Program-made: the position numbers and the translations under genes
Part shown: positions 1 through 7,300 of the stretch, piece by piece
How the letters are laid out: each line of letters opens with the position of its first letter
How positions within the stretch are numbered: position 1 is the first letter of the stretch
The notes under the pieces: generated by a model
The model's input: only the letters and a program-made list of their open reading frames with translations
Told to the model about the DNA's origin: nothing
Database searches by the model: none
Source: DATATV01 sp035551355
GTDB taxonomy: Bacteria; Actinomycetota; Actinomycetes; Mycobacteriales; Pseudonocardiaceae
DNA: 15,670 nt
Direction: 5' to 3'
Assembly: GCA_035551355.1 (NCBI GenBank)
Contig: DASZNF010000142.1
Location: 1-15,670 of the forward strand

Positions 1-273
1 CAACGCCAGGTGTTCCGCCGCGACGGCATGTGGCTCACCTCCGGCCCCTGGGGCGGACCCCGCGAGGGAGAACACCCCCAGAACCTGACCGTGCGCTACC
101 GCACCGTCGGCGACGGATCCTGCACCGGCGCGGTGGAATCCGACGCCACCACCGTGGCCGACATCATCACCGAGGTCGCCGCCAGCCGCCTGACCGAACG
201 CGGCGCGACCCGCGCCGATGACCGCTTGTCCGAGGCCGCCATGGAAGACCGCAAACGGGAAGGCTACTTCTAA
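1..273 (+). CDS. cysD: Sulfate adenylyltransferase subunit 2, 3' end (partial)
   Basis: This is the C-terminal 90 codons of CysD; the 5' part lies outside the window. CysD is the N-type ATP pyrophosphatase subunit that adenylylates sulfate to APS, driven by GTP hydrolysis in CysN. The visible part carries the conserved CysD tail: a VRYRTVGD segment, then the SCTGAVES motif, a TERGATRADDR segment, and the terminal MEDRKREGYF that ends nearly all CysD proteins. The frame is open to the first base, and the ATG at 28 is internal. The stop TAA at 271-273 is three bases from the cysN ATG, so the two are co-transcribed and probably translationally coupled. Identification rests on recalled family motifs and on the cysN neighbour. 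Confidence 0.95.
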   Translation, partial: QRQVFRRDGMWLTSGPWGGPREGEHPQNLTVRYRTVGDGSCTGAVESDATTVADIITEVAASRLTERGATRADDRLSEAAMEDRKREGYF

Positions 274-276
274 GTC

Positions 277-1572
277 ATGAGCGATCTTCTTCGTCTGGCC
301 ACCGCGGGCAGTGTCGACGACGGCAAATCCACCCTGGTGGGCCGGCTGCTGTACGACACCAAGTCGGTACTGGCCGACCAACTCGACGCGGTGCACCGCG
401 CCAGCGCGGACCGCGGACTGTCCACACCGGACCTGTCCCTGCTGGTGGACGGGCTGCGGTCGGAGCGGGAACAGGGCATCACCATCGATGTCGCCTACCG
501 CTACTTCGCCACCGGCAACCGGTCGTTCGTGCTGGCCGACACCCCGGGACACGTGCAGTACACCCGCAACACGGTCACCGGCGCGTCCACCGCGCAGCTG
601 GCCGTACTGCTGGTGGACGCGCGCAAGGGCGTGATCGAGCAGACCCGCAGGCACGCGGCCGTGCTGGCACTGCTGGGCGTGCCCCGGCTGGTGCTGGCGG
701 TGAACAAGATCGACCTGGTGGACTACGACGAGGCCACCTTCACCACGATCGCCGACGAGTTCGCCGCGCACGCGGGCCGGCTGGGCTACGACCCGGCCGA
801 TGTGCGGGCCATCCCGGTGTCGGCGCTGGTCGGCGACAACGTGGTGGACCGCTCGGACCGCACCCCCTGGTACTCCGGCCCGACGCTGCTGCACCACCTG
901 GAGACGGTGCCGGTCGAGCCGGACCCGCACCACCTGCCCTTCCGCTTCCCGGTGCAGTACGTGATCCGGCCGCGCACCCCGGAGTACCCGGACTACCGCG
1001 GCTACGCCGGTCAGGTCGCCGCGGGCACGGTGCGCGCCGGCGACGAGATCGTGGTGCTGCCCGGCGGACTGCGCAGCCGGGTCACCCGGATCGACACCGC
1101 GGACGGCCCGCTGTCCGAGGCGGTGTCCGGCCGGTCCATCACCCTGGTGCTGGAGGACGACCTGGACATCTCCCGGGGTGACCTGATCGCCACCGCCACC
1201 GAGCCGCCGCGGGTGACCGACGAACTGGACGCCACCGTGTGCTGGCTGTCCGAGCAGCCGCTGCGACCCGGCGGGCGGGTGCTGGTCAAGCACGGCACGC
1301 GCACCGTGCAGGCCATGGTGACCGCGCTGCACAGCCGCTTCAACGAGCAGAATCTGTCCACTGTGGACAGCCCGGAAGCCTTGCAACTCAACGAGATCGG
1401 CCGGGTCGGACTGCGCACGTCCGCGCCGTTGCCGGTCGACGACTACACCGACAGCCGCCACACCGGAGCGTTCCTGGTGATCGATCCGGCCGACGGCGGC
1501 ACGCTGGCCGCCGGTCTGGTCGGCGCACCGCTGCCGGTACTGGATTCCCCCGTCACCCTGTCCGCTCTGTAG
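277..1572 (+). CDS. cysN: Sulfate adenylyltransferase subunit 1 (GTPase)
   Basis: CysN is the regulatory GTPase of ATP sulfurylase, which makes APS from ATP and sulfate in the cytoplasm. At 431 residues it shows all translation-factor-type GTPase motifs: P-loop GSVDDGKST (11-19), switch I with GITIDVAYRYF (67-77), DTPGH (88-92), NKID (143-146) and SAL (182-184). Beta-barrel domains follow. The length matches stand-alone CysN; there is no C-terminal APS-kinase (CysC) domain of the kind found in the CysNC fusion of mycobacteria, so a cysC would have to lie elsewhere, probably upstream. The ATG follows the cysD stop by three bases. The only purine-rich stretch, GGGAAGG at 257-263, sits 13 bases upstream, rather far, so coupling to cysD translation is likely. 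Confidence 0.96.
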   Translation: MSDLLRLATAGSVDDGKSTLVGRLLYDTKSVLADQLDAVHRASADRGLSTPDLSLLVDGLRSEREQGITIDVAYRYFATGNRSFVLADTPGHVQYTRNTVTGASTAQLAVLLVDARKGVIEQTRRHAAVLALLGVPRLVLAVNKIDLVDYDEATFTTIADEFAAHAGRLGYDPADVRAIPVSALVGDNVVDRSDRTPWYSGPTLLHHLETVPVEPDPHHLPFRFPVQYVIRPRTPEYPDYRGYAGQVAAGTVRAGDEIVVLPGGLRSRVTRIDTADGPLSEAVSGRSITLVLEDDLDISRGDLIATATEPPRVTDELDATVCWLSEQPLRPGGRVLVKHGTRTVQAMVTALHSRFNEQNLSTVDSPEALQLNEIGRVGLRTSAPLPVDDYTDSRHTGAFLVIDPADGGTLAAGLVGAPLPVLDSPVTLSAL

Positions 1573-1607
1573 ACACTCCCGAGACATCCCCGAGAGGCAA
1601 CGCGCAC

Positions 1608-2678
1608 GTGATCACCGTCAACCGCCGCAGGCGGGCCCTGTTCACCCTGACCGTCATGGCGCAAGCCGTCGTCCTGGTCCTGGCCTCGGCCGCGTGTACG
1701 CGTGCGAACTCATCGACCGGCGCGGCGAGCAACGAGGGCGCCGCGTCCGAGCTGCGCCTTGGGTATTTCCCGAACGTCACGCACGCGGCCGCGCTGATCG
1801 GGGTGCAGGAGGGCTTCTTCACCAAGGAGCTGGGCAGCACCAAGCTGACCACGGCGACGTTCAACGCCGGTCCGACCGAGGCCAACTCGCTGCTGGGCGG
1901 TTCACTGGACGCGGCGTTCATCGGTTCCGGGCCGGCCATCAACGCGTTCGCCAAGTCCGGCGGGGCGATCACGATGGTCGCCGGGGCCACCTCGGGTGGC
2001 GCTCAGCTGGTGGTGGCGCCGGGGATCAACTCGATCAGCGATCTGAAGGGCAAGACGCTGGCCACCCCGCAGCTGGGCAACACCCAGGACGTGTCGCTGA
2101 AGACCTGGCTGGCCAAGAACAACCTGACCGGCCAGGTCAACGTGGAGAACCTGGACAACCCCACGGCGCTGTCGGCGTTCCAGAAGGGTCAGATCGCCGG
2201 GGCCTGGCTGCCCGAGCCGTGGGCCTCGCAGCTGGTGCTGACCGCGGGCGCACACGTGCTGGTGGACGAGAGCTCGCTGTGGCCGGGCGGCCAGTTCCCG
2301 ACCACCGTGCTGATCGTGCGCACCCAGTTCCTGCAGCAGCACCCGGCCAGCGTGCAGGCCCTGATCCAGGGTGAGCAGGACGCGATCAGCCTGGCCGCCA
2401 GTGACAAGGCCAGGGCCGAGAGCGACGTCAACGCCCAGCTCAAGACGCTGACCAGCAAGGCGTTGCCGCAGAACGTGCTGGACCGCGCCTTCTCCAAGAT
2501 CACCCTGACGCTGGACCCGCTGGCCACCGACTTTCCCGAACTGGCCAAGGACCAGGTGACCGCGGGGATCGCCAAGTCGGCGCCGAGCCTGTCCGGCTTC
2601 GCCGACCTGACCGCAGTGAACGCGGTGCTGACCAAGGCGGGCAAGCCCGCGGTCGCCGCCGGAAGCCTGGGCAAGTAG
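1608..2678 (+). CDS. ABC transporter substrate-binding lipoprotein (sulfonate/nitrate/taurine family)
   Basis: Probable extracytoplasmic binding protein of the importer encoded with the next two genes, similar to SsuA/TauA/NrtA. From the GTG at 1608 it has 356 residues. The basic N-terminus (RRRR, 6-9), hydrophobic core (about 10-29) and Cys30 in LASAAC look like a lipoprotein signal, although serine at -3 is not the best lipobox. The mature part begins with LRLGYFPNVTHAAALIGVQE, the usual opening strand and ligand loop of this family. The frame is open much further upstream (from 1239), but that extension overlaps cysN. The GTG is preceded by GAGAGG at 1592-1597, and only this start puts the signal peptide at the N-terminus. 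The substrate, aliphatic sulfonate or possibly sulfate, is inferred from the cysDN neighbours. Confidence 0.88.
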   Translation: MITVNRRRRALFTLTVMAQAVVLVLASAACTRANSSTGAASNEGAASELRLGYFPNVTHAAALIGVQEGFFTKELGSTKLTTATFNAGPTEANSLLGGSLDAAFIGSGPAINAFAKSGGAITMVAGATSGGAQLVVAPGINSISDLKGKTLATPQLGNTQDVSLKTWLAKNNLTGQVNVENLDNPTALSAFQKGQIAGAWLPEPWASQLVLTAGAHVLVDESSLWPGGQFPTTVLIVRTQFLQQHPASVQALIQGEQDAISLAASDKARAESDVNAQLKTLTSKALPQNVLDRAFSKITLTLDPLATDFPELAKDQVTAGIAKSAPSLSGFADLTAVNAVLTKAGKPAVAAGSLGK

Positions 2679-2707
2679 CAGCTCCCCGAGTCGAGGAAGG
2701 CGAGAAC

Positions 2708-3499
2708 ATGACCGCGACCCTGGAGAACCCGCCCGCCCGAGCCCTGACCGAGCCGGCCGTGCGGCTGGCCGGCGTGCACAAGACGTTCGGGCATGGGCGG
2801 CGCGCCGTGGCCGCGCTGGCCGGTGTCGACCTCGAGGTGGCCGCGGGCGAGTTCGTCTGCCTGCTCGGCGCGTCCGGCTGCGGCAAGACGACCCTGCTCA
2901 ACCTGGTGGCCGGGCTGGAGACGCCGACCGCGGGCGAGCTGACCCTGAACACCTCCCGCCCGGCTGTGATGTTCCAGGAGGCCGCGCTGATGCCGTGGCT
3001 AACCGCGGCCCGCAACGTGGACCTGGCGCTGCGGCTGGCCGGGGTGGCCCGGGCCGACCGGCCGGCGCGCACCACCGAACTGCTGGACCTGGTCCGGCTG
3101 TCCGGGGTGGGCGCCAAGCGGCCGCACGAACTGTCCGGCGGCATGCGCCAGCGGGTGGCGCTGGCCCGGGCGCTGGCCTCCCAGCCGGCCTCGGCCACCG
3201 AACAGCCCGCGCTGTTGCTGATGGACGAGCCGTTCTCCGCGCTGGACGCGATCAACCGGGACGTGCTGCAGGCCGAGCTGCTGCGGGTGTGGCGGGCCAC
3301 CGACTCGGCGGTGCTGTTCGTGACCCACGATGTGCGCGAGGCGGTGCGGCTGGGCCAGCGGGTGGTGCTGCTGTCCTCCCGGCCCGGCCAGGTGGTGCGC
3401 GATTGGGACGTGAACGGGCTCTCCGGCGCGGACGAGCTGGACGTGGTGGACGAGATCAACACCCGGTTGCGGGAGGTGATCAGCAGTCATGTCGGCTGA
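2708..3499 (+). CDS. ABC transporter ATP-binding protein (SsuB/TauB type)
   Basis: Cytoplasmic ATPase of the sulfur-source importer, 263 residues. The motifs are complete: Walker A GASGCGKTT (54-62), Q-loop Gln90 in VMFQEAALMPWLT, signature LSGGMRQR (142-149), Walker B LLLMDEP (169-175), D-loop SALD (177-180) and H-loop His207. The sequence EAALMPWLT after the Q-loop is typical of the nitrate/sulfonate/taurine ATPases. A strong ribosome binding site, GAGGAAGG at 2693-2700, lies seven bases before the ATG. The last 11 bases overlap the permease gene, so ATPase and permease are translationally coupled. Substrate specificity cannot be read from this subunit. Confidence 0.93.
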   Translation: MTATLENPPARALTEPAVRLAGVHKTFGHGRRAVAALAGVDLEVAAGEFVCLLGASGCGKTTLLNLVAGLETPTAGELTLNTSRPAVMFQEAALMPWLTAARNVDLALRLAGVARADRPARTTELLDLVRLSGVGAKRPHELSGGMRQRVALARALASQPASATEQPALLLMDEPFSALDAINRDVLQAELLRVWRATDSAVLFVTHDVREAVRLGQRVVLLSSRPGQVVRDWDVNGLSGADELDVVDEINTRLREVISSHVG

Positions 3500-4439
3500 G
3501 GTCCCGACCGAGTCCGGCACGGGCGCCGAGGCGGCGCAGCTGACCGCCGAACCGGCCGAGGCCACCGTCACCGACTTCGACGACGAGGCGGTCGGCGCCG
3601 GCCTCGACCTGCTGGACACCACGCACCCGAGCACGATCACCGGCCGCGACCGGCTGCGCAAGGTGGCGAAGGCGGTGCTGCCCCCGCTGCTGGCGGTGGT
3701 CCTGCTGATCGGCATCTGGCAGGCGCTGTGGGCGGCGGCGCTCTGGCCGGAGGACCAACTGCCCGCGCCGAAGGCGGTGGCCGACAACCTGTGGGGGCTG
3801 ATCAGCACCGGGCAGGTGCTGAGCATCCTGTACGTGTCGGTGCACCGCGGTGTGCTCGGCTATCTGGTGGGCGTGGCCATCGCCACCCCGCTCGGGCTGT
3901 TGCTGGCCAAGGTGTCGATGCTGCGCTCGGCGTTCGGCCCGCTCCTGTCGGCCCTGCAGAGCCTGCCCTCGGTGGCCTGGGTGCCGCTGGCGGTGCTGTG
4001 GTTCGGGCCGACCCCGCCGACCATCTACACGGTGATCCTGCTGGGTTCGGTGCCCTCCATCGCCAACGGGCTGGTGGCCGGGATCGACCAGATCCCACCG
4101 ATCCTGCCCCGGGTGGGCCGGGTGCTGGGCGCGGGCGCGTTGGCCAATGCCCGGCACATCCTGCTGCCGGCCGCGCTGCCTGGGTACCTGGCCGGCCTCA
4201 AGCAGGGCTGGGCGTTCTCCTGGCGGTCGCTGATGGCCGCCGAGCTGATCGCCAACTCCCCGCAGCTGGGTCTCGGCCTTGGCCAGTACCTGCAGAACGG
4301 CAGCTCGTACCTGGACATGTCGATGATCATCTCGGCCATCGTGCTGATCCTGTTCGTCGGTCTCGGCGTCGAGCTGCTGGTGTTCCGGCCGCTGGAGCGC
4401 CGGGTGCTGCGCTCGCGCGGGCTGAGCGGCGCGCTGTGA
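3489..4439 (+). CDS. ABC transporter permease (SsuC/TauC type)
   Basis: Inner-membrane permease of the same importer, 316 residues, BPD-type transport family. An acidic, probably cytoplasmic N-terminal tail of about 60 residues precedes the first membrane segment (about 63-84). Further hydrophobic segments are near 117-140, 150-172, 176-197 and 279-300. The EAA loop that docks on the ATPase is around 208-250 (LGAGALANARHILLPAALPG, then WRSLMAAEL). The start is fixed by an excellent ribosome binding site, GGGAGGTGAT at 3471-3480, eight bases before the ATG and inside the ATPase gene. The long acidic N-tail is longer than in E. coli SsuC; it may be a lineage extension and no function is visible. 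Confidence 0.92.
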   Translation: MSAEVPTESGTGAEAAQLTAEPAEATVTDFDDEAVGAGLDLLDTTHPSTITGRDRLRKVAKAVLPPLLAVVLLIGIWQALWAAALWPEDQLPAPKAVADNLWGLISTGQVLSILYVSVHRGVLGYLVGVAIATPLGLLLAKVSMLRSAFGPLLSALQSLPSVAWVPLAVLWFGPTPPTIYTVILLGSVPSIANGLVAGIDQIPPILPRVGRVLGAGALANARHILLPAALPGYLAGLKQGWAFSWRSLMAAELIANSPQLGLGLGQYLQNGSSYLDMSMIISAIVLILFVGLGVELLVFRPLERRVLRSRGLSGAL

Positions 4440-5203
4440 GCTGCTGGAGAGCGGCTCCGCCGCTTGTGGCGGTGGCGCACGGCAGCCGCGATCCGCGCTC
4501 GGCGGCCACCGTGAGCGCGTTGCTGGACGTGCTGCGCGAGCGGCGCCCGGGCCTGGACGTGCGGGCGGCCTTCCTGGACCTGTCCGCGCCTCGGCTGTCC
4601 GACGTGCTGGCCGGGCTGTACGCGGAGGACCGGCACGAGGTGGTGGTGGCGCCGCTGCTGCTGGGCCGGGCCTATCACGCCGGGGTGGACATTCCCGGCG
4701 CGCTGGATCAGGCCACCAGCCGGCATCCGCTGCTGCGGGTGCGGGTGGCCGATGTGCTGGGGCCGGACCCGCGACTGGAGGCGACCGCGCTGCGGCGGCT
4801 GGCCGCGGCCGGGGCCGATCCGGCCGATCCGGAGCTCGGCGTGGTGCTGGCCGGGGCCGGTTCCTCGCACCAGCCGGCCAATGCCGCGGTGCACCGGGTG
4901 GCGCGCGGCTGGTTGCGGCGGACCCGCTGGGCCGGCGCGGGGGCCGCGTTCGCCGCGGCGGCCACGCCGGACGTGCCCGCGGCCATCGCCGCCCTGCGGG
5001 CCAGGGGTGCGCGGCGCATCGCGCTGGGCAGCTGGTTCCTGGCCCCGGGTCTGCTGCCGGACCGGGTGATCGCCGCGGCCCGGGCCGCCGACCCGGACGT
5101 GCTCATCGCCGAGCCGCTGGGCGCGGCGGGCGAGGTGGCCGAGGTCGTGTTCAGCCGCTACGCCACCGCGGACCTCGGCGAGTTGGCGCTTCCGGTCGCC
5201 TAA
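4436..5203 (+). CDS. Sirohydrochlorin chelatase family protein (CbiX/SirB-like)
   Basis: Probable ferrochelatase of siroheme synthesis: insertion of Fe2+ into sirohydrochlorin, giving the cofactor of assimilatory sulfite and nitrite reductases. A cobalt chelatase of the same family cannot be excluded by sequence. From the GTG at 4436, whose GTGA overlaps the permease stop by four bases, it has 255 residues. The metal-binding motif AHGSRDPRS puts His15 at the end of the first strand, and a second histidine (His81) lies in the LLLGRAYHAGVDIP segment, matching the two chelatase histidines. A degenerate second chelatase repeat follows (about 138-250). The reading frame is open far upstream, but only inside the permease gene. 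Position at the end of the cys operon supports a siroheme role. Confidence 0.88.
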   Translation: MSCWRAAPPLVAVAHGSRDPRSAATVSALLDVLRERRPGLDVRAAFLDLSAPRLSDVLAGLYAEDRHEVVVAPLLLGRAYHAGVDIPGALDQATSRHPLLRVRVADVLGPDPRLEATALRRLAAAGADPADPELGVVLAGAGSSHQPANAAVHRVARGWLRRTRWAGAGAAFAAAATPDVPAAIAALRARGARRIALGSWFLAPGLLPDRVIAAARAADPDVLIAEPLGAAGEVAEVVFSRYATADLGELALPVA

Positions 5204-5306
5204 CCCGGCTCGGTCGAACTGGCCCGTCCTGGTCGCCTGAACCCGGCTCGGTCGAGCTGGCCGTCCTGGTCGCCTGAACCCGGCTCAGGCGGCTCAGTCG
5301 AACTGG
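5194..5306. repeat. Three imperfect 37-bp tandem repeats across a convergent gene junction
   Basis: Copy 1 is 5194-5230, copy 2 is 5231-5267, and copy 3 starts at 5268 and diverges after about 20 bases. Each copy begins GGTCGCCT(G)AACCCGGCTC. Copy 1 holds the last codons and the TAA of the chelatase gene, and the equivalent position in the others reads TGA. Copy 3 runs into the stop codon of the dioxygenase gene on the other strand, and its sequence TCAGTCGAACTGG recurs in copies 1 and 2 as TCGGTCGARCTGG. The intergenic space is therefore built from duplicated gene ends. Only a small GCTC/GAGC hairpin is seen in copy 2, so a terminator role is uncertain. Confidence 0.85.
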
Positions 5307-6061
5307 ACCGAGCGCTTGGCCATGCCCAGCCAGAAGCCGTCGATCTCGGTGTGCTGGCCGCTCAGATCGCCCTCGGTCGCGCCGAGCGCCACGAACAGCG
5401 GGGCGAAGTGCTCGGTGCGCGGGTGGGCCAGCCGCCAGTCCGGGGCCTTGTGCTCGAAGTCGATCAGCGCGTCGATGTCGTGTGCGGCAAGCGTTTGCGC
5501 GCCCCAGTCGTCGAATTCCCTTGAGAAGGCACGTGGTTGCGGACCCATGGCGCGCAGGTTGTGGGTGAAGAACCCGCTGCCCATGATCAGCACGCCCTCG
5601 TCGCGCAGCGGGGCGAGCTTGCGGCCGACCTCCAGCAGCGCCCGGGGGTCCAGGGTGGGCATGGAGATCTGCAGCACCGGGACGTCGGCCTCGGGATACA
5701 TCTCCACCAGAGGCACGTAGGCGCCGTGGTCCAGGCCGCGGCCGGGCACGTCGTGCACCGGGGTGCCGGGCGCGGCCAGCAGTTTGCGCACCGAGGCGGC
5801 CAGTTCCGGCGCGCCGGGCGCCGGGTAGGTCACCGAGTAGTAGTGCTCGGGGAATCCCCAGAAGTCGTAGACCAGCGGCACCGTGGTGGTCGCGCCCACG
5901 GCCAACGGGGCTTCCTCCCAGTGCGCCGACACCACCAGCACGGCCTTGGGGCGGGGCAGCCGCTTCGCCCAGGCCGCGAGCTGGCCCGGCCACAGCTCGT
6001 CGTCGGCCAGAGGTGGAGCGCCGTGGCTCAAGTACACGGCCGGCATCCGTTCGGCGGTCAT
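5294..6061 (-). CDS. Class III extradiol dioxygenase family protein (LigB / 4,5-DOPA dioxygenase-like)
   Basis: Metal-dependent dioxygenase fold of the LigB/YgiD/DODA family, 255 residues and cytoplasmic. Known members cleave catecholic rings, but the true substrate is unknown. Family histidines are all present: His13 in YLSHGAPP, His47 in VSAHWEE, His112 in LDHGAYVPL, His167 in GSGFFTHNL, and His213/His218 in LAHPRTEHFAPL. These correspond to the metal ligands and acid-base residues of YgiD. I take the ATG at 6061 because GGGAGG lies seven bases upstream; the frame stays open five codons further but begins with ATT. It is transcribed away from the nitronate monooxygenase gene, from a promoter that overlaps a palindromic operator-like site. 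It ends in a tandem repeat. Confidence 0.9.
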   Translation of the reverse strand: MTAERMPAVYLSHGAPPLADDELWPGQLAAWAKRLPRPKAVLVVSAHWEEAPLAVGATTTVPLVYDFWGFPEHYYSVTYPAPGAPELAASVRKLLAAPGTPVHDVPGRGLDHGAYVPLVEMYPEADVPVLQISMPTLDPRALLEVGRKLAPLRDEGVLIMGSGFFTHNLRAMGPQPRAFSREFDDWGAQTLAAHDIDALIDFEHKAPDWRLAHPRTEHFAPLFVALGATEGDLSGQHTEIDGFWLGMAKRSVQFD

Positions 6062-6079
6062 CCTGTCGCCTCCCAATTA

Positions 6080-6093
6080 GTTGAACTCTCAAC
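6080..6093. promoter_or_regulatory. MarR-box-like palindrome at the dioxygenase promoter
   Basis: The sequence GTTGA-ACTC-TCAAC is an inverted repeat in an AT-rich island of an otherwise GC-rich region. On the minus strand it directly follows a good -10 element, TACACT (6099-6094), so it covers the transcription start of the dioxygenase gene and lies before its ribosome binding site. TTGA/TCAA half sites are typical of MarR-family operators in actinobacteria. Binding by a MarR-type repressor is inferred; no regulator gene is in the window. Confidence 0.6.
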
Positions 6094-6099
6094 AGTGTA
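6094..6099 (-). promoter_or_regulatory. -10 element of the dioxygenase gene
   Basis: Reading the minus strand, TACACT is a close match to an actinobacterial sigma-70 -10 box and sits about 33 bases before the ATG at 6061. No convincing -35 is seen. It abuts the palindrome at 6080-6093. Confidence 0.5.
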
Positions 6100-6117
6100 G
6101 CGCACGAGGCGGGCGGA

Positions 6118-6123
6118 TACCCT
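6118..6123 (+). promoter_or_regulatory. -10 element giving a leaderless nitronate monooxygenase mRNA
   Basis: TACCCT fits the TANNNT actinobacterial -10 pattern and ends six bases before the ATG at 6130, so transcription would start at or next to the start codon. No ribosome binding site precedes this ATG, which supports a leaderless transcript. Confidence 0.5.
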
Positions 6124-6129
6124 GGACGA

Positions 6130-7182
6130 ATGTTCGAATCGGTGCGCATTCCCGTCATCGCCGCGCCCATGGCCGGCGGGCCGAGCACTCCGGAACTGGT
6201 GGCCGCGGTGACCGAGGCCGGCGGATTCGGTTTCCTGGGCGGTGGCTACCTCGCCCCGGAGGCGCTGGCCGGTCAGCTCGACCGGTGCCGTGAGCTGACC
6301 GCGCTTCCCTTCGGGGTCAACATGTTCGTGCCCGGCTTGAGGTCCACTGTGGACGTATCCGGTTACCGCGACGAACTGGCCGAGGAGGCCCGGCGCTACG
6401 ACGCCACGCCCGGCGAGCCGAACTGGACCGACGATCAGTACCCGGAAAAGCTGGACCTGCTGATCGAGCGGCGGATTCCCGTGGTGTCGTTCACCTTCGG
6501 CCTGCCCAGCCGCACCGACGTCGACCGGCTGCACGCGGTGGACGCCGCGGTCGTGGTCACCGTCACCAGCCCGGACGAGGCCCGGCACGCCGCCCGGATC
6601 GGGGCGGATGCCTTGTGCGTACAGGGTTTCGAGGCGGGCGGCCACCGCGGCACGTTCACCGACGACCCGCACTCGGCCACCGGCGGCGAACTGCTCGGCC
6701 TGCTGGCCGCGCTGCGGCTGATCGCGGCCACGGTGGATCTGCCGCTGATCGCCGCGGGCGGGCTGGTGCACGGCGCCGATGTGGCCGCGGTGCTGGCCGC
6801 CGGGGCGGTCGCCGCGCAGTGCGGCACCGCGTTCCTGCGCTGCCCGGAGGCGGGCACCCCCGCCCCCCAGCGGGCCGCGCTGGCCGAGGGCACCCGGCCG
6901 ACCACGTTGACCCGGGCGTTCAGCGGCCGGACCGCGCGTGGGCTGGTCAACCGGTTCATCCAGGCGCACGGCGGGCACGCCCCGGCGGCGTACCCGCAGG
7001 TCAACGCGATGACCAAACCGATCCGCGGCGCGGCGGCCAAGGCAGGCGACGCCGAGGCGATGTCGCTGTGGGCCGGGCAGACCTACTCGCTGGCCACCGA
7101 CGCCCCGGCGGCCGAGGTGATCACCCGGCTGGCCGCGGAGGCCACCGAGGCGCTCGACCGGGCCAGCAAGCGGCTGGGCTGA
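6130..7182 (+). CDS. Nitronate monooxygenase (2-nitropropane dioxygenase family)
   Basis: FMN-dependent oxidation of alkyl nitronates, such as propionate 3-nitronate, to a carbonyl compound and nitrite. It has 350 residues and a TIM-barrel fold. Family marks are the opening IPVIAAPMAGGPSTPELVAA, the flavin-binding GGFGFLGGGY (31-40), and the catalytic His172 in VQGFEAGGHRGTF. The phosphate-binding part includes LPLIAAGGLVHGADVAAVLA and GTAFLRCPEAG. The start ATG appears leaderless. The gene diverges from the dioxygenase gene and shares its intergenic region, so the palindrome there could act on both. Some family members are enoyl reductases or other flavoenzymes, but the EAGGHRG motif supports the monooxygenase group. 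Confidence 0.9.
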   Translation: MFESVRIPVIAAPMAGGPSTPELVAAVTEAGGFGFLGGGYLAPEALAGQLDRCRELTALPFGVNMFVPGLRSTVDVSGYRDELAEEARRYDATPGEPNWTDDQYPEKLDLLIERRIPVVSFTFGLPSRTDVDRLHAVDAAVVVTVTSPDEARHAARIGADALCVQGFEAGGHRGTFTDDPHSATGGELLGLLAALRLIAATVDLPLIAAGGLVHGADVAAVLAAGAVAAQCGTAFLRCPEAGTPAPQRAALAEGTRPTTLTRAFSGRTARGLVNRFIQAHGGHAPAAYPQVNAMTKPIRGAAAKAGDAEAMSLWAGQTYSLATDAPAAEVITRLAAEATEALDRASKRLG

Positions 7183-7220
7183 CGGGCGGCTCGATCAGCG
7201 CACGACCGGGTCGGCGCACA

Positions 7221-7300
7221 GCCCGGCCGGCCGGTAGCCGGGTCGGCCGGCCGCTAGCCGGGTCGGCCAGCCGCTAGCCGGGTCGGCCAGCCGCTGGGTC
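7221..7300. repeat. Four 20-bp GC-rich tandem repeats at a convergent gene junction
   Basis: Four adjacent 20-base units lie at 7221, 7241, 7261 and 7281, with consensus GGTCGGCCAGCCGCTAGCCG. The first varies at the start, and the last ends in GGGTC, whose final TC begins the stop codon (TCA at 7299-7301) of the MDR gene on the minus strand. The units contain nested palindromes such as CCGGCCGGCCGG at 7223-7234 and can fold strongly, so they may stop transcription from both sides. The stretch before them (7197-7210, ATCAGCGCACGACC) resembles the end of the MDR gene, TCAGCGAACGAAG. Confidence 0.85.

Noticed and set aside
1239..1607. N-terminal extension of the binding-protein frame into cysN
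   Set aside because: The extension overlaps the conserved end of cysN in another frame and would place the lipoprotein signal in the middle of the protein; GTG 1608 is the better start.
3728..4435. N-terminal extension of the chelatase frame through the permease gene
   Set aside because: The permease frame there is clearly real (EAA loop, membrane segments), and the chelatase motif AHGSR begins 15 residues after GTG 4436.
7221..7300. CRISPR array
   Set aside because: The 20-base units are directly adjacent with no unique spacers, so this is a simple tandem repeat. The same holds for 5194-5306.
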